DNA of 64,000 nt from Owenia fusiformis (GCA_903813345.2 CAIIXF020000003.1:8561912-8625911), one strand, 5' to 3'. Shown: positions 22,336-35,309, counted from the stretch's first letter. A program made the numbers and translations. The notes: generated from the sequence alone by a model not told the origin.

Positions 22336-22440
22336 TATACAGTCATTGACACCGGAGATGTACCAATATCATGTGTCACTCGAGCCAAACATAGATCTGA
22401 GAAACATACGGTTTAAACTCCTCAATCATTTTGTGAAAAG
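22336..22440 (+). pseudogene. Partial duplicate of the Piwi N-terminal exon
   Basis: The plus strand reads IQSLTPEMYQYHVSLEPNID then LRNIRFKLLNHFV. It repeats the second half of the exon ending at 22270, diverged but clearly homologous. MYQYHV is closer to the canonical Piwi YQYHV motif than the upstream copy's MFQFHV. Confidence 0.6.
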
Positions 22441-22883
22441 TCCAATTCTAGGAACTCTCACAGTGGTATTGCAAAAAGACAAACATCTTTAAGTATTTTA
22501 GAAAATAAATTATTGACACAACTAGTCAGAAAGAAGTTGAATCATTCAACGGATAAGGATACATTAGTCCGTAAAACGGGTAGAAAAGTGAGTATTTATT
22601 ATTTGGTTTAATTTATTAAATGCAAGATGTGCCAGTAATTGGAGGAGGTAAATAAGGCATGTTCGCTGCATTTTATTGGTATTAAGTTTTGTCAAAAGTC
22701 TATCATAGTGCGATCTAGTATAACTTGTCTATTCAAGAACTGGATGTCAAATCATTAAGAAACTGTTATAAAGTCCCTCTTATTATGTGATAATCACCAT
22801 AAAATTCAAGTATCTTCAACATATTGTTAAGTGTTATCTCTAATATCCCACAAAATCATTAAGTAATTCAAATTATGTTCCAG

Positions 22884-23006
22884 CCTTTGATCTTGATGAA
22901 AGTAGAAAAGGTCCAAGACCAGAGTGGAAAAGCATCTTCACCTCTTAAAAAGCGCAGAGTAGAACAAATAAATAAGTTCAGGAGGGCAACAAGGGAAAAG
23001 AAATGA
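22884..23006 (+). pseudogene. Short basic exon with bipartite NLS-like motif
   Basis: After an AG (ATTATGTTCCAG) the plus strand has 40 codons ending in TGA, including SSPLKKRRVEQINKFRRAT and REKK. KKRR plus a second basic cluster about ten residues on resembles a bipartite nuclear localisation signal. It is absent from block B copy 2 and sits just before a LINE fragment, so it may belong to that insertion. Confidence 0.35.
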
Positions 23007-23199
23007 TAATTCCATCAATCAACAGATAGCAAAATAAGGGCGCATAGCGTATAGAAAGAAAAAAAAACAGATATCAGCAGGGTCATTTGACAAAAATAAA
23101 CAAAACAGCAAGAGTACCATAAAAGAAACTTAGGTGACAGGCATACTCATATAGTGCTTAGCCTTTATAGCCTATCAATATTAAGAGATCTCTTATTGC

Positions 23200-23850
23200 A
23201 CATATTGTAAACTAAAGCTCCTAATGGTCTTTGGAGTAAAGTACAATTCATAATGGGGGCAAAAAGAAGTGTAGAGTTGGCTGATGTTACATCTAAATAA
23301 GGCAATTTTTGTTTAAATCGTTTAAGAAAAACACACAAAGACTTTCTTGAAAAAGGCAATGCAAAATTATCAAATGCCACATACTTTCAAAATGAAAGAA
23401 GAACTTGAAAGCATTTAGCGCTACTGGTGGTAATTTGATAAACAACAACAAAATCTATCACTACAGGCTTGCTATGTACCGCATTAGGCAGGAAGATACA
23501 ATTGATAGTCTTGGTATGTGAAGAAACTTTTACTCTTTTGAAAGTAAGTTCTCATGACCTCCAAATTGAGCCAGGAAGACATACAAAACCAAGGAAAACT
23601 TCCATTGAAGAAAGATTGTGTCCATTGCAATTTTATTGATGGTGGAGAACCCCTTATGATGATATAAAAAAAATATCAAAATTAAAGATTATTACTTCAA
23701 ACTGAATTGTCTGATACTATAAACTCACAAATAAATCAATTCATATACCTCTTAACTTGTATAAATTTAGACTGCATCAACGTTGTAAAATATATTAGTG
23801 ATGCCTTCAGAATTCTTAGAAAATAGTTATTATATTTAAACAGACGTGGG
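23200..23850 (+). mobile_element. Non-LTR retrotransposon C-terminal remnant
   Basis: In shifting plus-strand frames this reads HDLQIEPGRHTKPRKTSIEE, RLCP / HCNFIDGGE, LLLQTELSDTI, QFIYLLTCINL and KYISDAFRILRK. The order GRH(T)KPR, C-x2-C knuckle, FIYLLT, Ile-rich, Ala-Phe-Arg end is that of LINE ORF2 C-termini in invertebrates. Several frameshifts break it. Block B copy 2 lacks it, so it inserted after duplication or was deleted there. Confidence 0.55.
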
Positions 23851-25570
23851 AAATTTGAAGTTTGATTGTAGGGATTGTATGGGTTTATCTCTCAGGCATA
23901 CCCTCAATACAAGAGTCCAGGCCAAGGGACATTTTTGATATATGTCAGTTCACAGTTCATTTATGATAATAATGTTAAGAAGTATGGAGTTGTTGAAGTT
24001 GTCTCATGGTGCGAGGAATAATGCGGAATCATGAGATGATGTATTACTGAATTTGGTGACGCTTCCTGTGATCATACTTTGATGGTATGTTTCGTCAATT
24101 CAATCATTGTGTTGATACTAGTTTCTTCTAAGAACTATTGCTGTTTATTAAATGAGAAATTTTGGAGAATAAACAAACGAGGAACAATTTCTGCAGTTTA
24201 ATGAGCAATGTGGTCAACACCATCATCGCCTCAAACAATGAGAGTTGTCAGTAAATACTCTTGAAACCCAGGGCCCGGATGCGTTGTTAATCGAGGAGCT
24301 GTTGGATAAATAAAGAGAATAATGTTTAGTATCCTGGACACGAGTTAGTGGTCACAACACATTGGGACTCTGGCGACTGTCCAAGAGTACCACTGACGCA
24401 CTGTCATCCCATATGCTATTGCAATGGATCAGTCAGATTTGTGTAAACAGTGTGCTAACCATTGGTTTAATCAAGTGCCCTTGCATGGTTTAGGCTGGTT
24501 ATAGAAATAAACCAGGTTCAAATAAGGGCCTAGCGATTACCAGTCCTTCGGTTGACATACCTATATTAATTAAAATTAAAGCTTTGTTAGATATTGATAT
24601 ATATAATAGCAATTTCATTGTCATGATATCTATAAAAATATAGATATGGTTCTGAGCCCGATTCAGCACAGCATAGAATTATATAAAAAGAGTTGTTATG
24701 TTTTAATTCTGTTCTTAGTGAGCGAGTTCTGAGTTTGAGTCTTGCAATAAATTAAGATATATAATTGTAGCGTGAAAAATGATGTGGATTACGTAATTTA
24801 TGTCAACAGACTTCCTTTATTTAAATATATAATTGTCTTTTATCATTTTACCATTGTCTAATTGATTATATAATTTTAGTTTATTTGTCTATTTGTTGTT
24901 TTACCCTAAGGAAAATATTATTTTTTTAACTTATTTTCTACGTTTCTCTTCTTCTTTATAGCGAACTCTCATTACTTTAAAATAATTAAATCGAGGGCAC
25001 CACCCATTCCATTACCACCAAAACAACAATAGAGATGAAATTTCTGCTGAATTCAGCATGATATAATGAAAATGATATCTTGTAGTGGTTAATTCTGGTT
25101 TGGCGTTACATGGATCGAATTTGGGTCTCATAGGATGGACAATATTTGGGAAACAAAAACTAATAAGAATCAGAGGACGGCCATTTCGACGGACATTGCT
25201 TTTAACAAGAAATGTCTGAAATGGAATGCTACCTGCATCATAAGGTTCTTCATTACATATATAATGCAATAAAGAAGAATATGATACCTGGTAAATGGCT
25301 GAACCAATGATAAGATAGGATGCCAGAAATGTCTGGAATGGAATGCTACCTGCATCATAAGGTTCTTTCCCGCCAATGGGGTTCAGTATTATATAGAGAA
25401 TTAGACTGACAAATAAGCAAGGTTAAGAAGATGATGACAGCTTGATTTCTCATATCAAAGCTGTCAAGAACTAGACAACAAAAAAATTAAGAAACCTGTC
25501 TACAAATAAATCAACTTAAATTAAATCAAAGATTCTAATGGATTAATAATGAAAAATAAATAATACTTAC

Positions 25571-26704
25571 ACAAATAGATTGTCTGGTGAAGTATTCACA
25601 GTTTCATCTGTGATGCTAAATGTCATCATATGTTCTGCAAATATATACTCGTACATAGGGATTAAACACCTTGCCTTCTCAGGATATTCCATAAGTTTAG
25701 TTAATGCTCCTGCAATCTCTGCAAGATACTATCTTTGAAACGGACAACATAGTGATATTTGATATTATTATATCAAAGATTCTAATGGATTTATAATGAA
25801 AAATAAATAATACTTACACATATTGATTGTCTGGTGAAGTTTTCACAGTTTCAAATGTGACGCTAAATGTCATCATATGTTCTGCAAATATATCCTCGTA
25901 CATAGGGATTAAACACATTGCTTCTCAGGATATTCCATAAGTTGAGTAATTACTCTTGCAATCTCTTTTGCAAGATTCTATCTTTGAAACGGACAACATA
26001 GTGATATTTGATATTATATCAAAGATTCTAATGGAATAATAATGAAAAATAAATAATACTTACACATATAGATTGTCTGGTGAGGTTTTCACAGTTTCAT
26101 CTAAGACGCTAAATGTCATCATATGTTCTGCAAATATATCCTCGTACATAGGGATTAAACACATTGCTTCTCAGGATATTCCATAAGTTGAGTAATTACT
26201 CTTGCAATCTCTTTTGCAAGATTCTATCTTTGAAACGGACAACATAGTGATATTTGATATTATATCAAAGATTCTAATGGAATAATAATGAAAAATAAAT
26301 AATACTTACACATATAGATTGGCTGGTGAAGTTTTCACAGTTTCAAATGTGACGCTAAATGTCATCATATGTTCTGCAAATATATACTCGTACATAGGGA
26401 TTTAACACCTTGTCTTCTCAGGATATTCCATAAGTTTAGTTAATGCTCCTGCAATCTCTGCAAGATACTATCTTTGAAACGGACAACATAGTGATATTTG
26501 ATTTTATATCAAAGATTCTAATGGATTAATAATGAAAAATAAATAATACTTACACATATAGATTGTCTGGTGAGGTTTTCACAGTTTCATCTAAGACGCT
26601 AAATGTCATCATATGTTCTGCAAATATATCCTCGTACATAGGGATTAAACACCTTGCCTTCTCAGGATATTCCATAAGTTGAGTAATTGCTCCTGCAATC
26701 TCTT
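25571..26704 (-). repeat. Tandem exon array, copy 2 (five units)
   Basis: Exon-like units lie at 25571-25718, about 25818-25969, about 26064-26214, 26310-26457 and 26554-26704 on the minus strand, about 245 bp apart. All keep the GTAAGT donor. Units 2 and 3 have CAA instead of the acceptor CAG, which may move or kill the splice site. Units 1 and 4 lack a codon at the acceptor end. The coding peptide in the best unit ends DETVKTSPDNLY. This array is longer than those in A and A''. Confidence 0.6.
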
Positions 26705-27464
26705 CTGCAAGATACTATCTTGGAAATGGACAACAAAGTGATATTCGATCAAAGAACCCATCTTTTCTGACTGCAACTGTAGGTCTTCTAGAATAGGTTC
26801 TGGTTTGTTGAAACCAAATATAGAAACACAACTCTCATTTTTCTTGATTGTAACATTTTTATTGTCATTGCTTGATTTAACTATATTCTGCTCTGCACCA
26901 TATATATCTCACAGTGTTGGACAGGTAAGGTTTGGTTAGGGAGAGCCTAAGGGATTACTTCCTTTGATCCATGTTTGTAACATCAAACCCCCTGTAAAAA
27001 ATGAAACCAAGTTAGATATGAGATTCTTTTGACTACTTTATGAGCGTCTTTTGACTTGTTTATGTAAAGCTGCATTGCCTGAAATGCTCATAACACATCT
27101 ATTGTATTGTCTGCAAATATGAAGCAGTCCTCAGTGACTGCTTTGGGACCCTTTCCTTACTGACCCTTGACCCAAATAAAACAACAAAAGTATAAAAATG
27201 TAAACAGTAAACTTAATGCACAGATTATGATAGAATTACGATATGACATTTGGTATATAGATTAAAGAGGGTAAGTAGTACACTTGTGTGACTGCCCTGA
27301 GTAAAGTAAAGTTAAACTAACTGATGATAAAGTTGAAAAATTGGACAATCATCACATTACAGCCCCTTTTGAGAAAGGATACCTCCCATGGACATACACT
27401 GAAACACCAACACACCTGTACAATACTTAGATCAAGTTAAGCTAAGAGTTACTCTCACCAAAGA

Positions 27465-27665
27465 TCAACATTTGGGGCAGGATAGTTGTCCAGCATGAGT
27501 TTTGTTATTATTTTTTGTAATGTCTGCTATTACCACTTTTGCTACAACAGTGTGAGTGTTAGTGGGCAAGTCAAGCGCATCGTTACACAAGGCTGGCATC
27601 ACAATTTGATGAGTTGGCACAGGAGCTGGAGGTTTATCTTTCTCACATGGCGCACAATCTTGCAT
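27465..27665 (-). pseudogene. Cys-ended exon, copy 2
   Basis: The minus-strand frame CAPCEKDKPPAPVPTHQIVM, then ALCNDALDLPTNTHTVVAK, ends CPKC followed by TGA. It is equivalent to 3923-4117. One base is missing near the acceptor relative to the other copies. Confidence 0.4.
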
Positions 27666-28468
27666 TATATAATAAATCTTTTATTTACAATGAGATTGAA
27701 TTGTCTACAACAAACAGACCTTCATTAATGAAACTATATAGCTTTGAAGTTGCAATATTATTGGTGCTTGGGCTGGAGATGAGGATTTAACTTTGAACAG
27801 AAATCTCACAAATATCTAAATTCAATACCTCTAACAATGAATATCCTATGACTGCCAAATAACGAAGCCATACATGGCTTGGTGTTATAATAAACTTTTC
27901 GAGGTGGAGTGTTGTAAATAACTAGACTTGTCCCTTAGACTCCTTAATTTTTGATTTTTCTCTCTCTGTGTCTCCTCTAACCTAGTGCTGAGGGTGGGAT
28001 AATAATATCATATAATTGTTGATTCTGTATATTGTTACTCTCTCATGAGTATATGACATATTCAATCGTTCCCTTCAGTTATTCATGAATATATCATATA
28101 CTCACTTGACTCTAAACATGATATACAAAATCAACCACTATATAACCTTAAAATATATGTTTTATGTATATTAAGGGCTGATTATCTTTAATGTATGTTT
28201 AGAAAAATTTCACAAGTGTCCTCGTCATTTTTTTAAAACATTGGTGCCGTCAATTTCGTCATGTCATTGACATCACACATGTGCAATATATGATGTGCAC
28301 GCCATGGATTACTGTGGAAAATATGTCATTTTGCCAATTTACAAGTATGCATATGAACTTGAAAGAAAGGACTGTCGTAATATGGATGATGATTTACATA
28401 CACATAGCATAAAAGCGCTAATACCCTCTTTGTTAAGTTCCATTCATATGGGAAACAATTGTTCTTAC

Positions 28469-28968
28469 CTTTTGTTTTGTCCTTTGTTATCACACCATTC
28501 ACTGTTGGTTGTTTTTGCTCTATTTCCAACATTCTGACGATTTCAATAGGAATGGCTAACTCTATGGTGGTGTTGTCCCCATTTGACAATTTGTGTAATC
28601 CAGCAAACATCCACTGTCTTTTGCATTTCAGCAGGTATTGATTGACTAGTACATCGGATGCAAGAAAAGCTCATATTTGCTTAATGTACTTTTGCCACCA
28701 GATATATTGGCTGTCGTCCCTTTGATCACTGTATAATGGTCAAGAAATGGTTGCGTTCTATTCCATTGACATTTAATTTATCAAAATTTGGTTTCTGCAA
28801 AACTGGAAGGAGCCTCATCCCACGGTTGCATATGGAGCCCCTTATAGAGTAATTTCACGCCGTTTGACGTCTTAATAAACTTAAAATTCAAGGGTTTGGT
28901 GTGGTGCTTTATTTCATTAAGGTGTGGTTCTATCAGCAGGTTTTGTTAACCTAGTTCATCTAATGACT
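28469..28968 (-). pseudogene. Large block A exon with in-frame TGA, copy 2
   Basis: It is equivalent to 4959-5499. The acceptor is TTTCAG and the donor GTAAG. The 3' half is intact (WMFAGLHKLSNGDNTTIELA, IPIEIVRMLEIEQKQPT). The in-frame TGA is at 28671-28673. The 5' half has deletions (after the acceptor and around 28.74-28.80 kb), so this copy cannot encode the full exon. Confidence 0.5.
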
Positions 28969-30231
28969 CTGAAACATGTTTACATTTCTCTATTCTATTT
29001 AGCATTATTTTTGCAACTCAAGGAGTAATAATTTTTTTCTTGTGCCTTTATTTTCCATTTATTTTACTTTTAATCTCAACTCAGGCTATCCTCCTCATGG
29101 AATCTCTTCAGAGTGGCAAGGGTGTGATTACCCCCTATGATCTCTATAATGCAGTCACCCTGCTATACTGATGCCGCCAAAACTACCAACATTGACAATC
29201 ATATATGTAAAATCAGCATCTGGTCTTGTTTTTTAGTGATAACAAGATACAATTCACTTTATCTGGGTATATGTTTCTGATGAACTCCTTAGTCTTGTGT
29301 GGAAAACTCATGGCTGTTATTAGATGAAAATAACATTCTCTAAGGGGCCCTTTAAAACTAACAAATAAAATACTGTTCACTCATCATGATCTATGATGGT
29401 TCTAAGTGGCATGTGATATGGTCAAAGATCATATTTATGAGAAGGGAGAATGGAAGCCCATAACAGCAAACATTTAGCTAGTGTCAAGTGGAACCTATAT
29501 ATTATTCAATACCAGCTAATTTCGCCTCAATACAATATCAGGAACCTGTAAATCATTCAATACCAGCTAATTTCCCCTCAATACAACATCAAGGGATGTT
29601 ACATAGCAATATGGCAACACATTAAAATTATTGAATAAGATAACCAAAAAGGTTTACCACTTTTCTTACAATACTGGTAATGGCTATGGCATGGTAACTA
29701 TTCTTATTTTGTCCACACTCTATCATTTGTCCCCCTTTTTACAACTGTCATCATTTAGAGAACGTGAATATCGTTGAACATAAATTAATGTTTAGATTTA
29801 ACTCCGAGGGAACCATCTTAAATATCATTGCAATTTATATATCAATTATTTTATCTAAATAAACAACTGGGCCATGTCACAAGCAGCCACATGTACTGAG
29901 AAGAGAACTGACAAGCATGTGAAGTATGGCATTAATTTGGCTTGATTATACATTAATCAAATCTATTAGAAATAGGAAACATTAGTATTTATTAATCAAA
30001 TTTTTTTTTATTCGGTAGAAACGTGTATATGTTTGTTCATTTAAATAGCTTAATGTATAAATAATTAATAGAATTATTCTTGAGCTAAGGAAGACAACTA
30101 GATTAATTGAATATAGTTTATATAGATTATTACTATTGATAGAAAATAAAAAAATATAAAATTCAATAGATCGGAAAGAGATTTGGTAAATTGTTCGTTT
30201 TAAAACATCTCCACTCAAATCCGCAGCGACA

Positions 30232-30500
30232 ATCGACCCTCAGCAGCCATCAAGGCAGGCTCCAGGGACTCCCACTGGTCAGCCCCCATCAGAAGAAAGG
30301 AAGTTCAGAATGATGTATGTGCTGGAAAGGGAAGAGAGACCAGCTGTTGAAATGAAGGGAACATCTGGCAAACCGAAATACCTGACCACTAACTACATCA
30401 GAGTACATTCATTGACGCCAGAGATGTTCCAATCCCATGTCTCATCCCAGCCGAATATAGATTCTAGAGACCTAAGCCTCAATCGACACCGGGATATAAT
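30232..30500 (+). pseudogene. Piwi-type N-terminal exon fragment inside A'
   Basis: The plus strand reads QAPGTPTGQPPSEERKFR, then MMYVLEREERPAVEMKGTSG, TTNYIRVHSLTPEMFQSHVS, PNIDSRD, then RHRDI. It then runs straight into block-A sequence (CACTGTTTTCTGCC, equivalent to 7021). The open frame continues to 30669 across the fusion by chance. The upstream DNA also resembles block B, so this is a transposed or recombined piece of the Piwi region. Confidence 0.65.
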
Positions 30501-30846
30501 TCACTGTTTTCTGCCATTGTTTTGTCAAATTCATGGTATTCTTCAAGCATATCATGGTGATATTTTGATATCGCAAGCAAGATATGCAAATATGAGGGCA
30601 TACATCTTTTACTGGAATGGGTCGGAATATTGTTGTTTATTACATTGTTGTAGAGAGAGGCTTTGCTAATTACCCCATGACCCCATTTTTTAAATCTCCT
30701 ACAGTCTGGTTTAAAAGATACAAGAGTATGTAACGGATTGGGTTCTATATCACCTAATGAATGAGCAAGGTATTTGTGTTTAATATGGCACTTAAGGCAA
30801 AAGTGTCTCAGATATCCAAAACACTGTTGTCTGAATGCTTGGTCTC
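30479..30846 (-). pseudogene. GDQAF exon, copy 2, tail fused to Piwi DNA
   Basis: The minus-strand frame is homologous to 7013-7398 (GYLRHFCLKCHIKHKYLAHS, CRRFKKWGHGVISKASLY). After AENSE it enters antisense Piwi-exon sequence. The fusion removes the following block A exon. Confidence 0.45.
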
Positions 30847-33800
30847 CTGTCATTGTAAGTTATATTCTCTTCTCTTTTTCATATTTAATATTGCTCAATA
30901 TTAAGATAAGAAATTTAGTGATCATTATCACAATTGATTGCATGTTTTAGGAGGTATCTCTGATTTTTGCATAAGAAAAAACTTTTGTATTATATTTTGA
31001 GTTTGGATTCTCAGTATTGCACACATGAATGTAGAATTTGAATCAGTCTTGCCCATGATCCCCCCTTAAGTTTCAACATGACAATTATCTTCTTCCCTAC
31101 CCATATTCCACTTGAGTATTCCTGCTCGATAGTACAAGTCCTAAATTACTTCAAAATACATAATTAAGTCAACAAATCTTACCTTTTGATTTGAGGATGT
31201 CTGAAATAGCAATATGTAACTCAGTGGAATTGAATCATCACAAGGTCACAAAAAGGATGTCCTTAGAATCCTGTCAGGTTGAACTTTGTATAATGGAGCG
31301 ATTTTGCACCCCCTGATTTGGTTGTACTGCACCAGCTCGTTCCCATTCAAGGATAGCTATGTCTTTCTGTTTATAATTTCTTGATTTTTTTGTGCTCAAC
31401 ATACTTGCCCATGGTTCCCCTTCCTTGGACATTCTTACTTCCTGTAATGCCTCAAAGGTGAATTGCCTTACAACCTACTGCTTCTGTTTGAGCATAGGCT
31501 TATTCTCTCCTCTAATTCCGAAAAATGTCTCATCGCTCCAAGTCTGCCTGTTTTTCACTCAAAATTGCACAATGTTTACCTTGATCATGGGAATCAGCAC
31601 TTCACTAGCTATTTTACTGACCTCTAAGCCATTAGATTCTAGCTACATCAATTATCTCTCATCAGATTTTCCCCATTGTTCTTAATGATACATCATTATA
31701 TATGCCTGAGGTCTTACATCAATATAGCCCAAGCTTGCAGGATTAATAGCCTTGTTGTTAAAATTCAAAGGAATGACTATGATAAGTCTGTTGCAGACTC
31801 TTCAAGGAACATCAATTGTTAATTAAGTATCATTCAGGATCAGTCATGCGTAATAAGAAATTCTGACATTTTTTTTTCATTGTCTCGTACATGTACTTTC
31901 TCCAAAAATCAGTTGTTGGTTCCTACTTTATTATATCCACCTATCTTCTGGGGAAAACGTTTCACAGCCTGGGCATTTTATCAGTATATACATTGTCCAA
32001 GTTATGTTTAAATTTGTGCATATCATCAAAAAGACAATTTTGCATGTATTTATTTTACTGTATTGCATTATATTTTCTATTGAAAAACCAAATATGTTTC
32101 TATTATCTTCATTTTTTAAAAATTTGTTTACGAGAACTTCAGACACCAAACGTATCTCTGTTTGTTTACAATGAGGTTACAAAACTATTTTCCCAAATAA
32201 TTTTATATGATATTTTATTTTAAACAAAACGAATCAACATGAGTTGGGTAATAAGAATGCCTGGTCAAATAACTTAATATCTTTGACATCCCATCTTAGC
32301 TGCCTAATGTTTTAATAAAACCAAGAAGTTTTAGCTGTTTGAAATTCCCTGTGTTTTCACATATCAATCACATCCTCCATATACTTCAATAAAACCCCAA
32401 TTTCCTCATTGTGAACACCTGTGTATATGGCAATAAAAACATGGAACGCTGACGTCCATGTTTGAATGTTATGGAAGGATTGAGGTTTTGAATGGTTCAA
32501 CAAAATATTGAATGTGTTGATCACCATTCCCAAGTAATGACTTTAGAATATTTACCATTGCATATTGAAAACAATTGCTGTTAATAAGTTCACCCATCCA
32601 CTTGAATCTGAATGTTTTAATGTTATGAAATAGTCTATTTACATCATGCTCTAAAGTTGATGACCTGGATAATTTGACCTATCAAAGATTAAGTTCTATT
32701 ACTCCTTTCAAATCTGACCCCACATGCTCCAGAGATTTCATGCTTGATTCAGATGACTAATCCAGAGGACAAGCTTTCTTCAAGCCTTACAAAGTATGGT
32801 GAAACAACATGTCACCAGATTGCTCAAATAAAGACTTGACACTTTTCTTTTAAATTGTCTTTTACCAAAATTAGATTTCTTGGGCCTTGGCAACTGCACA
32901 CATTAGTATCAGTACCACTTGCAAAGGGAATTTCAAAAAGGTTTCTGTCAGCAGATATCAATGATATCATTCTGAGAATCATAAGATGAAGTTTGAGTCT
33001 TCAAGTAGACTGATATTGTTGCTTTGCATGCTCGAACCTATTGGGAGTGAATGTTCATATTTCACCAAATCTTAAGAGGTTTTTCCTCCCATGGAAATCT
33101 GAACCTATTGGAGATGAAAGCTCGAAGAAGATTGAATCTAGAGTTGTAGAAGAATTCTGAGAATGGGGCGAAGGCTCTCATAATGGTGTACTCCCGTCTT
33201 TGTTACAGCGATTTATTATGTGAAAGTTCAATTGCATCTCAAAACATGTGGCAATTGCATGCACCATTGCAAGTGCAACCTTCTTGGGTGTTATCAGATT
33301 GAATGTTATCACTTGATGTGTGTTACACCCCCTTTCAAACCCACTGAGGCATAAATGTTTATCTCGTCATTCTCGATCTGCTCTTGATGCATTATTTGGA
33401 ATGTATGAAACTCTGTAAAAACAAGCTTCAATAGCTAAATTGGTATGTCTTATAATTAATAATTAGGTTGGGATATACAGCTGAGTTGTAGAACTGTCAG
33501 CAATGCAGTTGCCTGCTTTACATATCACTGACCACCATCTACTTCAACATTCCTCTGCAACTTTATTGCAAAGGTAAGTGTTCCTATTATTTTGAACCAT
33601 GAATATAGTGTCGGGGGAATTTTGTATCTGTGTCGAAAAATAAAGTTGCACACAATTGAAGTCATAACTTTGAGTGACTATAATGCCTTGATTACCAAGA
33701 TAAACACCAATTCACATTCATCAAGACATACTATTCACTCTTTACACAAAGAAAGTAAGCAATTTCTTGAAGGGTATGTTTCAAAATGTTGTATAAGATC

Positions 33801-34129
33801 CATTTACTATTTTCATTTATTTCAATTCCGGCATATTCTTATATGCATTTTCTTTGATGCCAATAGTCTTCATTAATCGCGATACAACATGATAATTTTG
33901 TACACTCTCAAAAATCCAGACTTATTACCGGGCTTATCCTTTAAAATTAAGCCTATTCATTTTGATGGGGTTTAACATAGGCTGTCTGCTCACGGTGACA
34001 CTTTCACCATTTTGTAAAATATGTTCAATTAAAGATGTGATCTATCAGGAATAAATGGTGGAATAACACAGATGTAGAAGGAATGCTAGGTCAGAGTGTA
34101 AAACACAATATGGATAAAGAGTACAGTAC

Positions 34130-34379
34130 CTTTTCATTAATGATCATGTAGTAAGATTTCCCCTGTCTACCAGGGGTTGTACATATTTCTTGTTTGGGCA
34201 CATTATATTCCTTCTGCATGTCCTGATACTCTGCCTTCAGGAATACATAGATATCTGCCACTATTGCTTGAGGAATGTCACTTCCGCAAAACGACATGGC
34301 TCCTCCTGTTCCTTTCCGTATAAGTTGGGAAAATTTGCCAGGACGATTGCTAAAGCTGTCGGGCTCCAAGTATAGTACT
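34130..34379 (-). pseudogene. Block A 250-bp exon, copy 2
   Basis: Nearly identical to 10698-10947, with the same splice borders. It reads QLIRKG where copy 1 reads QHIRKG. Confidence 0.5.
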
Positions 34380-34450
34380 CTATAATAAAGAGTGTAAAAA
34401 TCCATTAGGGTGTTCGGAAAGGTACAGTCTTATTGGGATCCTTTACTCAC

Positions 34451-34567
34451 TTATGAACCCCAAATCATCTATTGAACGTTTCAATTGTTCTAAATCTGTG
34501 TCTATCCTCGGTGTCTTTTTCTGTCTAGGTGAATGAATGGCCAAACTGTAGCTGTTGGTAACAGTTG
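34451..34567 (-). pseudogene. Block A 155-bp exon, 5'-truncated
   Basis: It keeps VTNSYSLAIHSPRQKKTPRI to DLGFI and the GTGAGT donor. The first about 13 codons and the acceptor are replaced by the 206-bp array. The minus frame continues into the array (MFVFIVFLFCNVF) by chance. Confidence 0.55.
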
Positions 34568-34568
34568 T

Positions 34569-35309
34569 ATTCACCGCCCCATATATTCTGAATACATTAC
34601 AAAATAAAAACACAATGAATACAAACATAACTAAAGTTTGACATTTAATGAGTTCAGACTCCAGATGACAGAGTATTTTTATCGCACCCTTTAATTTTCA
34701 CAGTTTATTACTTCCAAGTCATATCCTATGTCCATTGGGATTGTGCTTCATCCATCTGGACAACCGCTCTCCCGATTCACCGCCCCATATATTCTGAATA
34801 CATTACAAAATAAAAACACAATGAATACAAACATAACTAAAGTTTGACATTTAATGAGTTCAGACTCCAGATGACAGAGTATTTTTATCGCACCCTTTAA
34901 TTTTCACAGTTTATTACTTCCAAGTCATATCCTATGTCCATTGGGATTGTGCTTCATCCATCTGGACAACCGCTCTCCCGATTCACCGCCCCATATATTC
35001 TGAATACATTACAAAATAAAAACACAATGAATACAAACATAACTAAAGTTTGACATTTAATGAGTTCAGACTCCAGATGACAGAGTATTTTTATCGCACC
35101 CTTTAATTTTCACAGTTTATTACTTCCAAGTCATATCCTATGTCCATTGGGATTGTGCTTCATCCATCTGGACAACCGCTCTCCCGATTCACCGCCCCAT
35201 ATATTCTGAATACATTACAAAATAAAAACACAATGAATACAAACATAACTAAAGTTTGACATTTAATGAGTTCAGACTCCAGATGACAGAGTATTTTTAT
35301 CGCACCCTT
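34569..35309. repeat. 206-bp tandem repeat, about 3.6 units
   Basis: TCACCGCCCCATATATTCTG recurs at 34571, 34777, 34983 and 35189, a constant 206-bp period. By eye the units are identical or nearly so. The array starts exactly where block A copy 2 breaks and ends where a TGGGTGCTATATTG-type element begins. No coding capacity is suggested. Confidence 0.9.

Larger units (their letters stand above)
17652..25517. repeat. Segmental duplication block B, copy 1
   Basis: It matches 47636-54393 in order and orientation, starting at CCCCTCTACCCTACTTGA and ending at AATAAATCAACTTA. Differences include microinversions, a LINE insertion and a roughly 600-bp unmatched stretch (20.15-20.75 kb) in copy 1. 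Coding remnants are on the plus strand at 21.0-22.45 and 22.88-23.83 kb. From 17.65 to 20.99 kb and from 23.85 to 25.5 kb I see no gene. Confidence 0.85.
25520..34567. repeat. Segmental duplication block A, copy 2 (A')
   Basis: It begins inside the tandem exon array directly after block B copy 1 and ends inside the 155-bp exon, where the 206-bp array starts. Order and orientation are as in copy 1, except that 29.92-30.50 kb carries Piwi-exon DNA in place of the ARDVCRKR segment. Its last 2.8 kb is nearly identical to copy 1. Confidence 0.85.

Noticed and set aside
25012-25376. Minus-strand frames repeated at 53886-54247
   Set aside because: They contain a short direct repeat (CTACCTGCATCATAAGGTTC twice) and only the duplicated block explains their conservation; no domain.
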